The notes beneath the pieces were generated by a model. It ran no database searches and was not told the origin of the DNA. It saw only the letters and a list, made by a program, of their open reading frames with translations. From Psychrobacter sp. (GTDB taxonomy: Bacteria; Pseudomonadota; Gammaproteobacteria; Pseudomonadales; Moraxellaceae), in NCBI GenBank assembly GCA_029267175.1, contig JARIDJ010000003.1:1-58232 (forward strand): 58,232 nt of DNA, given 5' to 3'. Every line of letters begins with the position of its first letter. Within the stretch, counting starts at the first letter, position 1. Both the position numbers and the translations under genes were made by a program. Shown here piece after piece: positions 48,736 through 58,174 of the stretch.

Positions 48736-49506
48736 ATGAATACCCCATTCAATGATGTTGCTGCAGAACATGCAGCCTTCAATACCAAAGCTCGCCAGCG
48801 TATTCAGCAGACTGAGTTTATGACCTCAGCGCCTACTTTTCGCCTCTGTCCTCCCGATGCTGGCTTGGAGGTAGCTTTTGCCGGTCGCTCAAATGCTGGT
48901 AAATCATCAGCGATTAATGCTTTGACCAATCAGCGTCAACTGGCCCGTTCCTCAAAAACTCCAGGACGCACGCAAATGATTAACTTTTTTAATATTGGCG
49001 ATACCGATAGACGCTTAGTTGATTTGCCAGGTTATGGCTATGCTGCGGTTCCACTGGAGATGAAAAAAGAATGGCAGGTAGAATTAGAGGAGTATTTGGT
49101 ATCGCGTGAGAGTCTTGCTGGGCTGGTACTACTAACCGATATACGTCATCCGTTAAAGTTTTTTGATGAGCAAATGCTGCATTGGGCCAAAGCAGGCGAT
49201 CTGCCGGTACATATCTTACTAACCAAGGCCGATAAGCTCAAATATGGGGCTTCTAAAAACGCCCTACTTAATACCCGAAAACATCTAAAAAAGAGTGGCC
49301 TAAATTGTACTATTCAGCTGTTTTCAGCGCTTAGAAAAGAGGGTTTAGATGAATTGGCTGGGGTGATGGGTCATTGGTACGACTACAAGCTTGATGCAGA
49401 AGGTAATATTCAACAACAAGCTACCGAAACGATTAATGCAGATGCCGATGAAGCTGATATCAGTACTGATATAGATAATGAAACTAGTAATGCTAGCGAG
49501 GATTAA
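48736..49506 (+). CDS. engB: Ribosome biogenesis GTPase EngB (YihA/YsxC)
   Basis: A 256-residue GTPase from the preferred ATG (an upstream ATG adds 12 residues). The G motifs are G1 GRSNAGKSS (50-58), G2 TPGRTQ, G3 DLPGYGYA, G4 LTKADK and G5 FSAL. The family acts in late 50S subunit assembly. The C-terminus has an unusual acidic tail of about 40 residues after the G domain. A terminator shared with rluC follows. Confidence 0.95.
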   Translation: MNTPFNDVAAEHAAFNTKARQRIQQTEFMTSAPTFRLCPPDAGLEVAFAGRSNAGKSSAINALTNQRQLARSSKTPGRTQMINFFNIGDTDRRLVDLPGYGYAAVPLEMKKEWQVELEEYLVSRESLAGLVLLTDIRHPLKFFDEQMLHWAKAGDLPVHILLTKADKLKYGASKNALLNTRKHLKKSGLNCTIQLFSALRKEGLDELAGVMGHWYDYKLDAEGNIQQQATETINADADEADISTDIDNETSNASED

Positions 49507-49523
49507 AAAAACCATATAACTGC

Positions 49524-49562
49524 AAAAGGCCACCTTATTATTTAATAAAGTGGCCTTTTTAA
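49524..49562. terminator. Bidirectional terminator between engB and rluC
   Basis: AAAAGGCCAC (49524-49533) pairs with GTGGCCTTTT (49550-49559), with an AT-rich inner stem and A/T runs on both sides. The genes are convergent. Confidence 0.85.
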
Positions 49563-49627
49563 TAAACCAAGCTTAATTATTCAGAAAGCTTAATTGTTTT
49601 AGAAGCTTATTCATTTAAAAAGCTCCG

Positions 49628-50653
49628 CTATTCAGGCAGCTTGACTTGCTCAGGCAGCCAATCGGCCATATCTTCTGGCAACGGCGCCGTAATAGTCTCA
49701 TAGCCTGGGATATCCAAGCGCCAAGCGTGCAAGCACAGACGATGGACGCCTGACTTGTCATGGACGTTATATTTATCATCGCCCAAGATAGCGTGGCCAA
49801 TATGCGCCAAATGAACGCGAATTTGATGCGTACGTCCGGTCAAGGGTTTGGCTTCGATCAAACTTACCGGCTGATTGTTAATACTAAAACGGCCATGAAC
49901 GATAATATCAGTTTGGCTTTCTTTTGCCTGCTCGTCTTGTAGCTCAACTTTGACGCGGCGCTCGCCATTAGCTAGGGTATAACGTAGTAAAGACGCGTCA
50001 ATACGCTGCTCATTCAGCGCAGGCTGACCTTTGGCTAGACATAGATAATGCTTTTGAATGGTTTTGTCGACTAGGCGCTGCTGCAAAGCTTTTAGGGTTG
50101 AGCGCTTTTTGGATATCATCAACAGTCCTGAAGTATCTTTGTCAATACGGTGTATCAGCTCAAGATACTTTTTGCCAGTGACCTCGCGCATCGCTTCAAT
50201 CACGCCAAAATCAAGACCACTACCGCCATGCACTGCAATACCTGAAGGCTTATTGAGTACTATCATGCCCTCATCTTCATAGACCACGCGCGCTAGCAAA
50301 CTTTTAGCAAACTCAGTACTGATAATAGGCTTATCACGAGTCGCTAATTGCACAGGCGCAATACGGACTACGTCTTCGCGCTGTAGCCGATCATGGGCTT
50401 TGCAGCGCTTATTATTAACGCGCACCTCATCTGAGCGAATCATCTTATAGATGTGCGCTTTTGGCAAACCTTTGAGACGATTGAGCAAAAAATTATCCAA
50501 ACGCTGATCATGTTGATGGCGCGTGACTTCTAAGTAGTTGACTTTGCCAAAGTTACCAATTTCATCGTCAGCGCTTTGCGGACGGGTTTTGCTATTGAAA
50601 ATAACAGGGGCTTCATGGCTAGTTTTGTCATCGGTCATTGTTGAATTCGTCAT
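49628..50653 (-). CDS. rluC: 23S rRNA pseudouridine(955/2504/2580) synthase
   Basis: A 341-residue RluA-family enzyme. A 35-residue polar N-terminus precedes an S4 RNA-binding domain (about 48-110; QRLDNFLLNRLKGLPKAHIYKMIRSDEVRVN). The catalytic domain carries HRIDKDTSGLL with D171, KPSGIAVHGG and TGRTHQIRVHLAHIGHAILGDDKY. The S4 domain and divergent placement from rne match RluC in E. coli. Confidence 0.95.
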   Translation of the reverse strand: MTNSTMTDDKTSHEAPVIFNSKTRPQSADDEIGNFGKVNYLEVTRHQHDQRLDNFLLNRLKGLPKAHIYKMIRSDEVRVNNKRCKAHDRLQREDVVRIAPVQLATRDKPIISTEFAKSLLARVVYEDEGMIVLNKPSGIAVHGGSGLDFGVIEAMREVTGKKYLELIHRIDKDTSGLLMISKKRSTLKALQQRLVDKTIQKHYLCLAKGQPALNEQRIDASLLRYTLANGERRVKVELQDEQAKESQTDIIVHGRFSINNQPVSLIEAKPLTGRTHQIRVHLAHIGHAILGDDKYNVHDKSGVHRLCLHAWRLDIPGYETITAPLPEDMADWLPEQVKLPE

Positions 50654-51589
50654 TTTTAGTTAGGTATTTACACAAAGATTTGTTATAGTTTAGCATGTTG
50701 AGCGCCAATGACGGTAATGTTACGCGTCTCATCCGCTTTTAAAGCAAGATATTTGCTAATAAACCAAATACCATTTACTTAATACGCGCATAACGACAAT
50801 TTATTTGACGACTTATAGTTAATTCTTAGGACTTACAACCCTTTGATTATCCATCGTTAAGGTCGCGCTATTGAGCAAGTAAAAGTAGTTTGAAGTGAGA
50901 ATTAATAGCTGACTTACTAAATTAGTTTTAACAACTATTGGCGGTCAAACAGATTGAACCGGTAGCGACGATAACCTACCAGATAGCTTAGTAGCTATTT
51001 TAATACCTATTTATTAGTGCTAACTAATTAGCATTGGATAAGGTATATAGAATTTAGATTTTTATTTTGTTTGCCAAGTACGCCCCGCTGACCTGAAGCC
51101 TAGCTATAGATAATCAACCATAACTATCATTGTAATAAATGTTTTACTTATAAAATAATAGATAACTCCTTTAAAGGTCTAAACTGACACTTAGTGATTA
51201 ACACCCTCTAAGGTCAACTGAACGCTTACAACCACTGTATAAACAATATTGATTGCTCCACTTCAATAACCTATTGTGTGCCCTTATCTGACACTAGCTA
51301 AGACGATCAATTTTGAGATAGTATTAAAAAGACAGTTCTGTTAGTGATGCCGCCAAGCCAAATTTATAGCCTTACAACCTATAGGTTTTGCCAGTAGCAA
51401 CTCGGCAGTTAGTAGTAACTTAACAGTAGGCCCATGATAAAAAGGCGTGTTTACACTGCAAGTTTTCTCTATTACTTTAAAAACATTTTTAATGTGCTGA
51501 CACTCATACTGATATGATAATCAGCTTTATTTGCCAATAAGCCATAAAACCTAGCTTGTCGTGATTGTGCGTCCTCATAGGATAAAGAT
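50654..51589. other. Long non-coding region between divergent rluC and rne (probable rne promoter and 5' leader)
   Basis: About 936 bases without a gene. In E. coli the rne message has a 361-base 5' UTR through which RNase E controls its own mRNA, so a long leader is expected; homology cannot be judged here. A CTGACA (51497) lies near TATGATAAT (51513-51521), but the spacing is too short for a good promoter. AGGATAAAG before the ATG is the ribosome site. Confidence 0.55.
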
Positions 51590-54500
51590 ATGAAGCGCAT
51601 TTTGATCAACGCTACTCAAAACGAAGAGATTCGTGTTGCCCTTTGCAAAGGCAATCATCTGTACGATTTCGATCTAGAAAACCGCACCCGTGAACAAAAA
51701 AAATCTAACATCTATAAAGGCCATGTCACACGTGTTGAGCCCTCTTTAGAAGCAGTATTTGTCGAATATGGCTCTCAGCGCCAAGGGTTTTTGCCGATTC
51801 GCGAAATCTCCACAGAATACCTAAGCGGTAATCCGCGTGATGAGAATATCAAAAAACTCATCAAAGAAGGCGATGAGCTCATCGTGCAAGTCGAAAAAGA
51901 AGAGCGCGGTAATAAAGGCGCGGCCCTCTCCACTTACGTGTCGCTCGCTGGTCGCTACTTAGTACTAATGCCGAACAACCCTCGCGGCGGTGGTATCTCC
52001 CGTCAGATCTCTGGCAAACTGCGTGAAGATATGAAACGTATGCTAGGCAATCTGGATTTGCCAAAAGGCATGAGCGTTATCATCCGTACCGCTGGTATCG
52101 GCAAAACACAAGAAGATTTGCAACACGATCTCAACCATTTGCTTAATATCTGGCAAGCGATTCAAGAACAAAACCAAAAATATCCTTCGCCGCGCCTAGT
52201 CCATCAAGAAGCAGGTGTAGTAACCCGCGCCGTTCGTGATTATTTGCGTGATGATATCTCTGAGATTTGGATCGATAACGAAAACGCTTATATTGAAGCG
52301 GCAGGTTTCATCGATGCGGTAATGCCAAAGCAAGCTGAGAAACTACGCAAATATACCGATTATGAGCCGATGTTCTCGCGCTTTAATATCGAAAAGCAGA
52401 TTGAAACTGCTTATCAGCGTGAAGTACGCCTGCCATCAGGTGGCTCTATTGTCATCGACCAGACCGAAGCTTTGGTCTCCATTGATATTAACTCAGCTAA
52501 GTCTACCAAAGGTTCAGACGTCGCTGAGACTGCTTATCATACCAACCTAGAAGCGGCGGATGAGATCGCGCGCCAGCTACGCCTGCGTGATATGGGCGGT
52601 CTGATCGTTATCGATTTTATCGATATGAATGATAATAAGCATCAAAAGGAAGTCGAAAAACGCCTAATTGATGCTACTAAATATGACCGTGCCCGTGTAC
52701 AGTTTGGGGATATCTCTAAATTTGGCTTGATGGAGATGAGCCGTCAGCGCTTGCGTCCGTCGTTAGAAGAGTCCACTGGCTATATCTGTCCGCGCTGTCA
52801 TGGCAACGGTATGATTCGCGATTTGCGCTCACTGTCCTTATCAATTATGCGTCAGATTGAGCAGATCGCGCTAAAAGAGCGTCAAGGGGAAGTACAAGCC
52901 GAAGTTCCAACCGATATTGCCGCTTTTTTATTGAATGAAAAGCGTGATGCCTTAGTCTATCTTGAGCAAGACAGTGGTACTCGTATCACTATTTTGCCAC
53001 ACGCGCATTTGGAGTCACCAAACTTCAAGTTGCACTTTAACCGCGATGGTTTTGCTCCTTCAAGCTATGAGCGCATCACTGACACTCAGCAGCAAGAGCA
53101 TAGCGACTTAGGTTACGATGTCGATTGGCAGACGGCTGATTCAGTGCGTCCAGAGCAGCAGCCTACTCGCCAGCCACGTCAAAGCAGTAGCAGTGCTAAT
53201 GGCAATACTAGCCATAATAATAGTAGTACTAAAAATGAGACTGCCAACCAGCGTCAGGCTAATAGCCAGCATAACGGTAGTGCTAACCATCAAAACAGTA
53301 CTCAAAATAGCAGTCAGAACTCCAATCAACGTAGTGCTGATCGCGCCGTTAGCCACAGTAATGAGCATCGCAGCCAAGCCAATCGCCCAATAGCTAGTAA
53401 TGCTGCTAGTAATGCTCAACAACCTAATCAAGCATCAGCTACCAATCTAGCTACTAATGCTGTGCAACAAAGCGCTGCACAGCCGCAAGCTGTGGCTTGG
53501 TTGTCGAACCTATTTGCACAAGCTCCGCAAGCTAAGATTGCTAATGTTAGCAGTCACAATGCAGCAGAAGCGATTGAGGCTTTGGTCAATACTGGCGCGC
53601 AAAGCTTAGGCTCATTTGGTCAGACCGATAGTAGTGCTTTGAGCCAACAAAGCCCTGCTGCCACCTCTAATCAGCAGCCTAGCTCCGATAGGTCAGCTAA
53701 TGAGCGTCAACCAACTCGCCGTAATCAAAACGATGACTCTACTAACGAGGATAAAACAGAGGATAGACGCCGTCGTAAGACTCGTAAGCCAAGACCTGCC
53801 AAGTCGCATCAGAGAAAAGAGCAGCGAGAGCAAGCTAGTGATGACAGCAGTGACAGTAATGAGCAAGGCTCAAGTAACGATCGTCAAAACCAATCAGTAG
53901 ACAATCAAAATAAATCTGAGAGCGCTAATAAGCGTAATAACGATCGCGGTCATCGCAGCCGTCAGAGCTCTAGCCATGAGAGCAATGAAGGCCATCAGCG
54001 TCAAGATAGCAATCAGACTACTAATGAGGCGGATGAGCAAGCTCGCAGTAAACGTAAACCGCATAGCAAACGCAGCTCACGCGGTACTCTTGAGCGTGGC
54101 GAGACTTTGGACGCTAATAACGTAAAAGCGAGTAACGACGATAATACGAAGCAAAACGAGCAGTCGCGTCATAACGATACTGGTAATCAGCAAGCTAATA
54201 ATGGACGCCGCAATCAAAACCCTAATGAAGTAACGTTGCAAGTCAATGAAGCGCCGATACAGCTCAAATCGCCGGAGGTGGTGCATCTGTCTTTGGACGA
54301 TAGCAAAGCGACGCGTAAGCCTGCAGACAAGCCCAAAGCTGATAAGCAGGCCAATGACTCAGCAAAACAGCATGACTTGGCTAAACAGGACGATGCCGCT
54401 AAAAAACTCGATAGCGGCTCAACCAGTACGGTTGATACAGCTAAAGAGCACGCGGACAAAACTGAAGCTAGCGATAGCGTAGTTAAAACTAAAGCCGCGG

Positions 54501-55696
54501 CTAAAGCGGATTCTGAGTCAACCGCTACAACCGCTGTAAACAAGGACTCGGCGTCAGTAACTACTGCTGATAACGATAGCGTTGACAAAGTAGATAACAT
54601 GGCTGCTAGCGATACAGCGGAAGAAGTCCAAGCTAAGCTGGCGACTAGTACTAACCAGTCTGCCCAGTCTGCCAATAGCGAGCTTAGTAGTGGTTTTGAT
54701 CTTGATCATGATAAGCTATTTGCAGCGCGGTATGTCACTGCCAATAAATTTGGTCAAGCTAGCAACGACCCGCGTGTCGTACGTCGCCAGCAAGCTTCAG
54801 CCACTAAGCCAAAAGCTGACATCATAACCGCTGAGACGACTAGCCCAAGCAGCAATGTGGCGGCGGTTCGTGGTACGGTTGGGGCTTTCATCCGTGCAAG
54901 TCTAGCGGAAGCAGAAAAGCGTCTAGCCAATGAAGGCGTTATTAGCTGCTTTATTGCAGCGATTGCCGAGCACTCAAAGGTAACGCCAGCGGCTACTGAG
55001 ACTGCTAATGCTAATAGCGAAGAATCTACTTTTGATTCTAATGGCTTTGATTTCAGCAACTACGGTTATGAGCCGCTAAGCGCTGATTACTTGCAGCGCT
55101 TTAAGACTATGACCGAGTCGACAAGCCAAGTCGCTATTGGTCAAGGCAAAACAGCGGTAGAACCACGTCCTATCACTAAACGCGCTAGTAACGATCCTCG
55201 CGGTCAGCATCCTGATTATAAGGAAGCGGCCGACATAGAACAGCCGGTAGAGTCATCAGTAGAGCAGCAAGCTACTTTGAGTCTACCAAAAGTAGCTAGC
55301 GAAACTGCTGATGTTGACACTGATGCTCATGATGTAGCGGCAACGGCGCTATCAGCAGAAGCTCAAGCTGACAGTGTGAGCGCTGAGAGTGAGCAACTAT
55401 TAGAGGCAGAGCAGATCATTGATAGTGAGGTTGAGGCTAACCGTGATACTCAAAGCAAAGAGCACGCGCAAGCTGAAAAGTCAAAAACTACCATCGCTAG
55501 TTATAAGAACATGATTGAGAATGTGGCTGAGCAATTGTTGCCGCAGACTGGCATGTTTAATCTAACCACGCCAAAGGTACCCAAAGCCCGTACTCGTAAG
55601 CCTAAGACTGAGCATAAAAAACCCACTCAGGCCGAAAAAGCGGAGGCGACTAGTAGCGCTGATACTGTTACTGACAGCGACAACAACGATAGTTAA
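51590..55696 (+). CDS. rne: Ribonuclease E with a very long disordered C-terminal scaffold
   Basis: A 1368-residue endoribonuclease, longer than the 1061-residue E. coli enzyme. The catalytic half keeps the S1 domain (about 38-120), Mg2+ residues D299 (VSIDINSAKS) and D342 (VIDFIDM), and the zinc-link cysteines C400/C403 (CPRCHGNG). From about residue 520 on it is low-complexity: Asn/Gln/Ser-rich, then Arg-rich (about 700-870), then Ala/Asp/Lys-rich. A short AWLSNLF element (636-642) could be the membrane-targeting segment. Two NDPR motifs (1059-1062 and 1201-1204) may be partner-binding sites. Initiates mRNA decay and rRNA/tRNA processing at the inner membrane. Confidence 0.96.
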   Translation: MKRILINATQNEEIRVALCKGNHLYDFDLENRTREQKKSNIYKGHVTRVEPSLEAVFVEYGSQRQGFLPIREISTEYLSGNPRDENIKKLIKEGDELIVQVEKEERGNKGAALSTYVSLAGRYLVLMPNNPRGGGISRQISGKLREDMKRMLGNLDLPKGMSVIIRTAGIGKTQEDLQHDLNHLLNIWQAIQEQNQKYPSPRLVHQEAGVVTRAVRDYLRDDISEIWIDNENAYIEAAGFIDAVMPKQAEKLRKYTDYEPMFSRFNIEKQIETAYQREVRLPSGGSIVIDQTEALVSIDINSAKSTKGSDVAETAYHTNLEAADEIARQLRLRDMGGLIVIDFIDMNDNKHQKEVEKRLIDATKYDRARVQFGDISKFGLMEMSRQRLRPSLEESTGYICPRCHGNGMIRDLRSLSLSIMRQIEQIALKERQGEVQAEVPTDIAAFLLNEKRDALVYLEQDSGTRITILPHAHLESPNFKLHFNRDGFAPSSYERITDTQQQEHSDLGYDVDWQTADSVRPEQQPTRQPRQSSSSANGNTSHNNSSTKNETANQRQANSQHNGSANHQNSTQNSSQNSNQRSADRAVSHSNEHRSQANRPIASNAASNAQQPNQASATNLATNAVQQSAAQPQAVAWLSNLFAQAPQAKIANVSSHNAAEAIEALVNTGAQSLGSFGQTDSSALSQQSPAATSNQQPSSDRSANERQPTRRNQNDDSTNEDKTEDRRRRKTRKPRPAKSHQRKEQREQASDDSSDSNEQGSSNDRQNQSVDNQNKSESANKRNNDRGHRSRQSSSHESNEGHQRQDSNQTTNEADEQARSKRKPHSKRSSRGTLERGETLDANNVKASNDDNTKQNEQSRHNDTGNQQANNGRRNQNPNEVTLQVNEAPIQLKSPEVVHLSLDDSKATRKPADKPKADKQANDSAKQHDLAKQDDAAKKLDSGSTSTVDTAKEHADKTEASDSVVKTKAAAKADSESTATTAVNKDSASVTTADNDSVDKVDNMAASDTAEEVQAKLATSTNQSAQSANSELSSGFDLDHDKLFAARYVTANKFGQASNDPRVVRRQQASATKPKADIITAETTSPSSNVAAVRGTVGAFIRASLAEAEKRLANEGVISCFIAAIAEHSKVTPAATETANANSEESTFDSNGFDFSNYGYEPLSADYLQRFKTMTESTSQVAIGQGKTAVEPRPITKRASNDPRGQHPDYKEAADIEQPVESSVEQQATLSLPKVASETADVDTDAHDVAATALSAEAQADSVSAESEQLLEAEQIIDSEVEANRDTQSKEHAQAEKSKTTIASYKNMIENVAEQLLPQTGMFNLTTPKVPKARTRKPKTEHKKPTQAEKAEATSSADTVTDSDNNDS

Positions 55697-55755
55697 GCTC
55701 AATACAAAGTTTTAATACTAAAAGGTGTTAATACTATAAAGGTAGGTCATAAACG

Positions 55756-55786
55756 AAAGCCCTGATATAAATATCGGGGCTTTTTT
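55756..55786. terminator. Terminator between rne and the DUF808 gene
   Basis: A 13-bp stem with one G-T pair (55756-55768 with 55771-55783) around AA is followed by T6 on the plus strand. The genes are convergent. Confidence 0.88.
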
Positions 55787-55805
55787 ATCATTAACTTTAG
55801 CTCTT

Positions 55806-56735
55806 TTAATGCGAGACTGACTCTTTATCATCGCCGCCGCGTATTTTACCCACGATAGTAAAGATAGCTACGATGATAGCGCCAATAATAAAACCAATGA
55901 CGCCATTCAAAATAGCAGTGGTAAAACTTTCAAAAACGCCAGTTAAGTGCGCAAGGTCTTCAACACCGTGATCCAAAAAGCCAATACCGTGCACCAAGAT
56001 ACCGCCACCGACTAAAAACATGGCTAAAGTACCAGCGATAGATAAAAATTTCATTAATTTAGGCGCGGCAGCAAACAGCACCTCCCCTACTTTTTGATTA
56101 AACTGCCCTTCTTTCTCCATCAAATGCAGGCCTAAATCGTCTATTTTTACAATGCCTGCTACTAATCCATAAATACCAATAGTAATGGCAATCGCTAAGA
56201 TTGATAACACTAGACTACGCTGCAGTAGCGTGGCACTAGCCGTTGACCCTAAAGCGATAACGATAATCTCTGCAGATAATATAAAGTCAGTACGAATAGC
56301 GCCTTTAATTTTGCGTTTCTCAAAAGCGACCAAATCGACCCTTTCATCCGCATTGGCTTTTAGACGCGCTGCATGCTCTTCATCATCTGGTAGAGCGTGG
56401 GGCCAAAACCTATGAATGACCTTTTCAGCACCTTCATAAACTAAAAATAAACCACCACACATCAGTAGTATCGTTATCAGTGGCGGATAGATAGCACTAA
56501 TGAGCAGCGCTGCTGGTACCAAGATTAGCTTATTGATAAACGAGCCTTTGGCTACCGCCCAGACCACCGGTAGCTCACGATTGGCTTTGACTCCTGTCAC
56601 TTGTTCAGCATTGAGCGCTAAATCATCACCTAATACTCCTGCTGTTTTTTTGGCAGCAACTTTGGTCATGACGGAGACGTCATCTAATATCACACTGATG
56701 TCATCAAGTAAGGTTAGTAAACTGGCACCTGCCAT
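55806..56735 (-). CDS. DUF808 family membrane protein (YedI-like)
   Basis: A 309-residue inner-membrane protein matching the conserved YedI/DUF808 family: SLLTLLDDISVILDDVSVMTKVAAKKTAGVLGDDLALNA at the start, then a membrane segment, LFLVYEGAEKVIHRFWP, the cytoplasmic RKIKGAIRTDFILSAEIIVIALG stretch and a late GGGILVHGIGFLDHGVEDL. Five or more membrane spans are likely. No biochemical function is known. Single-gene unit. Confidence 0.9.
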   Translation of the reverse strand: MAGASLLTLLDDISVILDDVSVMTKVAAKKTAGVLGDDLALNAEQVTGVKANRELPVVWAVAKGSFINKLILVPAALLISAIYPPLITILLMCGGLFLVYEGAEKVIHRFWPHALPDDEEHAARLKANADERVDLVAFEKRKIKGAIRTDFILSAEIIVIALGSTASATLLQRSLVLSILAIAITIGIYGLVAGIVKIDDLGLHLMEKEGQFNQKVGEVLFAAAPKLMKFLSIAGTLAMFLVGGGILVHGIGFLDHGVEDLAHLTGVFESFTTAILNGVIGFIIGAIIVAIFTIVGKIRGGDDKESVSH

Positions 56736-57171
56736 AGATATTCCTCAAAAGTTAGGACTAATATATAAAATCGTTTATATCAGTATTTATAGTTATCATT
56801 AATTAATTATTAGTAAATGGCTCATTAATCTTAGACTACCTACAGTCGCCGTGACATTACATAGTAACAATGTATTTTATTTTTGTTTTATCAAAGCAGA
56901 TAGTTAGGATTAGTAAACCAGCTTACTGCTAGCGACTGATCTAAGGTTTAAGACTGATGCATGATGCTGATGATTATCAAATTCGCCGCTGTTGCCCCAC
57001 GCTTTTAGCGAATATCTGCCAAAATATGTTAATATACAAGGTTTTATCACTGTTTATTTTGAGCAGATTAAAACAATCATTATCCGCTATCTCATTGAGC
57101 TTTATTAACTTAGCTAGAGCGTATTCACTACCAAATCACCAATAGGCGTTATCGTCTACAGGAAATATCAT
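56736..57171. other. Spacer between divergent DUF808 gene and dsbC
   Basis: About 436 AT-rich bases. A 62-codon open frame (56957-57145) has no family resemblance and no good ribosome site, so it is not called. AGGAA before the dsbC ATG is that gene's ribosome site. Confidence 0.4.
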
Positions 57172-58029
57172 ATGTCTTTCTTCCAAGCTTTTAACCTCAA
57201 CGGCCTCAACAAAAGATTTGCTCATAATAAATTAACCAAAGCGGTAGCAAGTACGCTATTAATAGTAGTAGCGGTTGGCTGCTCAAACAACGCCGCCGAT
57301 GCTACCAATACCGAAGTTGTCAGTAATAAGCAAACCGTAGCCTCAACTAATGCCTCGATAGCAGACAATGATGCTAGCGTAGTCAAAGCCTTGCAAACTA
57401 ATTTAGCTGCTTCTGGTATCGAAGAGACTATTACCTCAGCCGTCCCGACGGATATGGAGGGTATCTATTGGGTAAGCGCTCAAGGGTTGCCTTCTTTTTT
57501 TACCGATAAAAGTGGCAAGCATATCATTCAAGGTCAGATCGTCAGTGTCGGCGGTGCAGAACCTATCGATATCAGCGCCAACTTAGTCGCGCACTCGGCA
57601 AAGCAGGCGCTGGAGAGCGTAGATAAAAAAGATATGGTTATCTTTCCAGCGACAGGGGCGACTAAGTCTGTCGTCTATGCCTTTACTGATGTCGACTGTG
57701 GCTACTGCCGTAAATTGCATGAAGAGATTGCCGATATCAACGGGCGTGGTATCGAGGTTCGCTATCTGGCGTGGCCGCGTAGTCCAGAATCAGTACCCAA
57801 AATGGAAGCCATTTGGTGTAGTCAAGATCGCAACGCGGCGATGACACAAGGCAAAATGGGAGCTGAGGTACAAGCTCCTAGCTGCGCAAGTCCCGTACAA
57901 GAGCAAATGGCTCTAGGAGCTAGCTTGGGAGTGCGCGGTACGCCTGCTATTTTTACCGAGTCAGGTCATCAAGTCGGCGGCTACTTGCCAGCGGCGGAGT
58001 TAGAACAAGCCATCAACGCTTATAAATAA
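57172..58029 (+). CDS. dsbC: Thiol:disulfide interchange protein DsbC (possible lipoprotein)
   Basis: A 285-residue periplasmic disulfide isomerase. The signal sequence (about 20-36) ends in a lipobox-like VAVGC, so the protein may be lipid-anchored, unlike soluble E. coli DsbC. An Ala/Asn/Thr linker leads to the N-terminal dimerisation domain and the thioredoxin domain with the active site CGYC (176-179) in AFTDVDCGYCRKLHEEI. The second conserved cysteine pair (WCSQDRNAAMT...PSC) and the cis-proline GTPAIF are present. It corrects wrong disulfides, probably with DsbD, which is not in the window. Confidence 0.93.
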   Translation: MSFFQAFNLNGLNKRFAHNKLTKAVASTLLIVVAVGCSNNAADATNTEVVSNKQTVASTNASIADNDASVVKALQTNLAASGIEETITSAVPTDMEGIYWVSAQGLPSFFTDKSGKHIIQGQIVSVGGAEPIDISANLVAHSAKQALESVDKKDMVIFPATGATKSVVYAFTDVDCGYCRKLHEEIADINGRGIEVRYLAWPRSPESVPKMEAIWCSQDRNAAMTQGKMGAEVQAPSCASPVQEQMALGASLGVRGTPAIFTESGHQVGGYLPAAELEQAINAYK

Positions 58030-58074
58030 TTCGCTCTATTGGCTAGGGTCTGTTGAACATTCATAAATGAGCAC

Positions 58075-58174
58075 TGCTGATAGCTAAAATTGTTCTAGTC
58101 TAAGTAAAAATCGCAGGTAATACTCATTGCATTGGCCAGATTTTTACAACGAATAGAGCAATTTTAGCATCAGC
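58075..58174. repeat. Imperfect ~100-bp palindromic element downstream of dsbC
   Basis: Outer arms 58075-58095 and 58155-58174 are inverted copies with one indel and one mismatch. Inside them GTAAAAATC (58104-58112) pairs perfectly with GATTTTTAC (58139-58147). Just before the element stands GGGTCTGTTGAA, which also occurs in the epmA-pdxB spacer. It looks like a small mobile-element relic or repeat family member, but no transposase is present. Confidence 0.55.

Noticed and set aside
53140..53480. Short tandem repeats or CRISPR-like pattern in the Asn/Ser-rich region of rne
   Set aside because: The repetition is codon-level low complexity (AGT, AAT and CAA codons) without fixed repeat units or spacers.
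54214..54675. 153-codon open frame antisense to rne
   Set aside because: It mirrors the low-complexity Ala/Asp/Lys/Ser region of RNase E; long antisense frames are a by-product of that composition.
56957..57145. 62-codon open frame upstream of dsbC
   Set aside because: No ribosome site, no recognisable domain and an unremarkable hydrophobic C-terminus; it lies where the dsbC promoter is expected.
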